DNA of 64,000 nt from Parabacteroides sp. An277 (GTDB lineage Bacteria; Bacteroidota; Bacteroidia; Bacteroidales; Tannerellaceae), in contig NZ_NFJB01000001.1 in assembly GCF_002159645.1 (NCBI RefSeq), positions 1 through 64,000 on the forward strand, written 5' to 3'. Below are positions 63,618-64,000 of this stretch, piece by piece; the first letter of the stretch is position 1, and every line of letters starts with the position of its first letter. Made by a program: the position numbers and the translations under genes. The notes under the pieces were generated by a model, which saw only the letters and a program-made list of their open reading frames with translations, made no database searches and was not told the origin of the DNA.

Positions 63618-64000
63618 ATGAAAAATGTAGTATTACCCATGGCGGTTTGCGCCCTGTTTGCGTGCTTCCCGACGGAAGGAATGCAAGCGGCAGAGGGGCG
63701 CGAGGCCGCGTTTGAGCAGGCGGATTGTGTGACGCTGCTCGACAGTACGGCGGTATCGGTGCAGGAGACCGGCTCCGGCTCGTTTGCCGTCTACAAGAAG
63801 TTTAAAGTACAGACGATGGCGGGGGGCGTGGCGAACCACGTCATCAAGTATGATTACGATCCGCTCACGGCCTTTGCCGAGTTCAAGCAGGCGACGATTT
63901 ACCGCGCCAGCGGCGATGTGGTGAACGTGGACGTGACGCAGGCGTGCGACTATGCCGCTCCGGCGCGTGCCATTTATTGGGGTGCCCGGCAGATTATGCT
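63618..64000 (+). CDS. DUF3857-type secreted protein (partial, runs off the window)
   Basis: 127 residues are visible. A signal peptide is likely (MKNVVLPMAVCALFACF, possible cut after AA). The stretch YKKFKVQTMAGG, then YDYDPLTAFAEFKQATIYR and GDVVNVDV, fits the DUF3857 domain that precedes transglutaminase-like domains in Bacteroidetes envelope proteins. An ATG six bases upstream (63612) is equally possible. The 3' part lies beyond the window. Confidence 0.72.
   Translation, partial: MKNVVLPMAVCALFACFPTEGMQAAEGREAAFEQADCVTLLDSTAVSVQETGSGSFAVYKKFKVQTMAGGVANHVIKYDYDPLTAFAEFKQATIYRASGDVVNVDVTQACDYAAPARAIYWGARQIM

Overview
The window is chromosomal DNA of a Bacteroidales bacterium. A Tannerellaceae/Parabacteroides-like gut anaerobe is my guess, but no marker here proves it. 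The grounds are promoters of the Bacteroidetes type (TTTG, 19-21 bp, TAnnTTTG), no consistent Shine-Dalgarno sequences, a long IleRS, two hexameric glutamate dehydrogenases, a GH92 mannosidase, an anaerobic sulfatase-maturase homologue, an OmpA-family porin and a thiSGCHF operon. There are no transposases, integrases, phage genes, tRNAs or rRNAs, so this is core-like DNA with about 46 genes.

Layout. 0.2-4 kb: an arylsulfotransferase, ChrA transporter and PAPS-type sulfotransferase cluster. 4-10.5 kb: a secreted glycoside-hydrolase-like protein and a secreted DUF5107/TPR protein. 10.5-13 kb: a radical SAM/DUF4130 DNA-repair pair and a small DUF4250 protein. 12.9-22 kb: two GDH paralogues flanking a flavin reductase, an exported flavodoxin and ileS, then an AraC-type regulator. 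22.8-25 kb: an AmgK-RapZ fusion kinase and MurU, a peptidoglycan recycling pair. 25-28 kb: a receiver-like/PEP-synthase-like signalling protein. 28-30 kb: ACT protein and phenylacetate-CoA ligase. 30.6-36.6 kb: GH92, RmlA, OmpA and a polyprenyl-phosphate sugar transferase. 37-40 kb: ruvX, def, acyl-CoA carboxylase beta subunit and biotin carrier. 40-43.5 kb: a 2-aminoethylphosphonate degradation operon (DUF5690 transporter, phnX, phnW). 43.8-48.7 kb: the thiamine operon under a TPP riboswitch (minus strand). 49-53 kb: a tripartite drug efflux operon (minus). 53.3-58.7 kb: dinB, mutS2 and a PDZ protein. 59.5-64 kb: exonuclease, amidase, anSME-like radical SAM enzyme, menE and the start of a DUF3857 protein.

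The most striking feature is not a gene. Of the 13 gene-free gaps of 200 bp or more, 11 contain a short tandem-repeat array. The arrays differ completely in sequence from locus to locus, yet nearly all share a 40-42 bp period (exactly 41 bp at most loci; others 21 or 23 bp). Two shorter gaps also carry arrays. Several arrays are capped by inverted copies, and one begins inside the 3' end of menE. They lie between tandem, convergent and divergent genes alike. A second class, long GCAGA-rich hairpins in three copies, and a separate three-stem foldback, also sit in gaps.

Other points of interest are an IleRS with an altered GIHH class I signature, NAD-type and NADP-type GDH side by side, probable leaderless transcripts for ruvX and dinB, and a candidate phosphonate transporter family.
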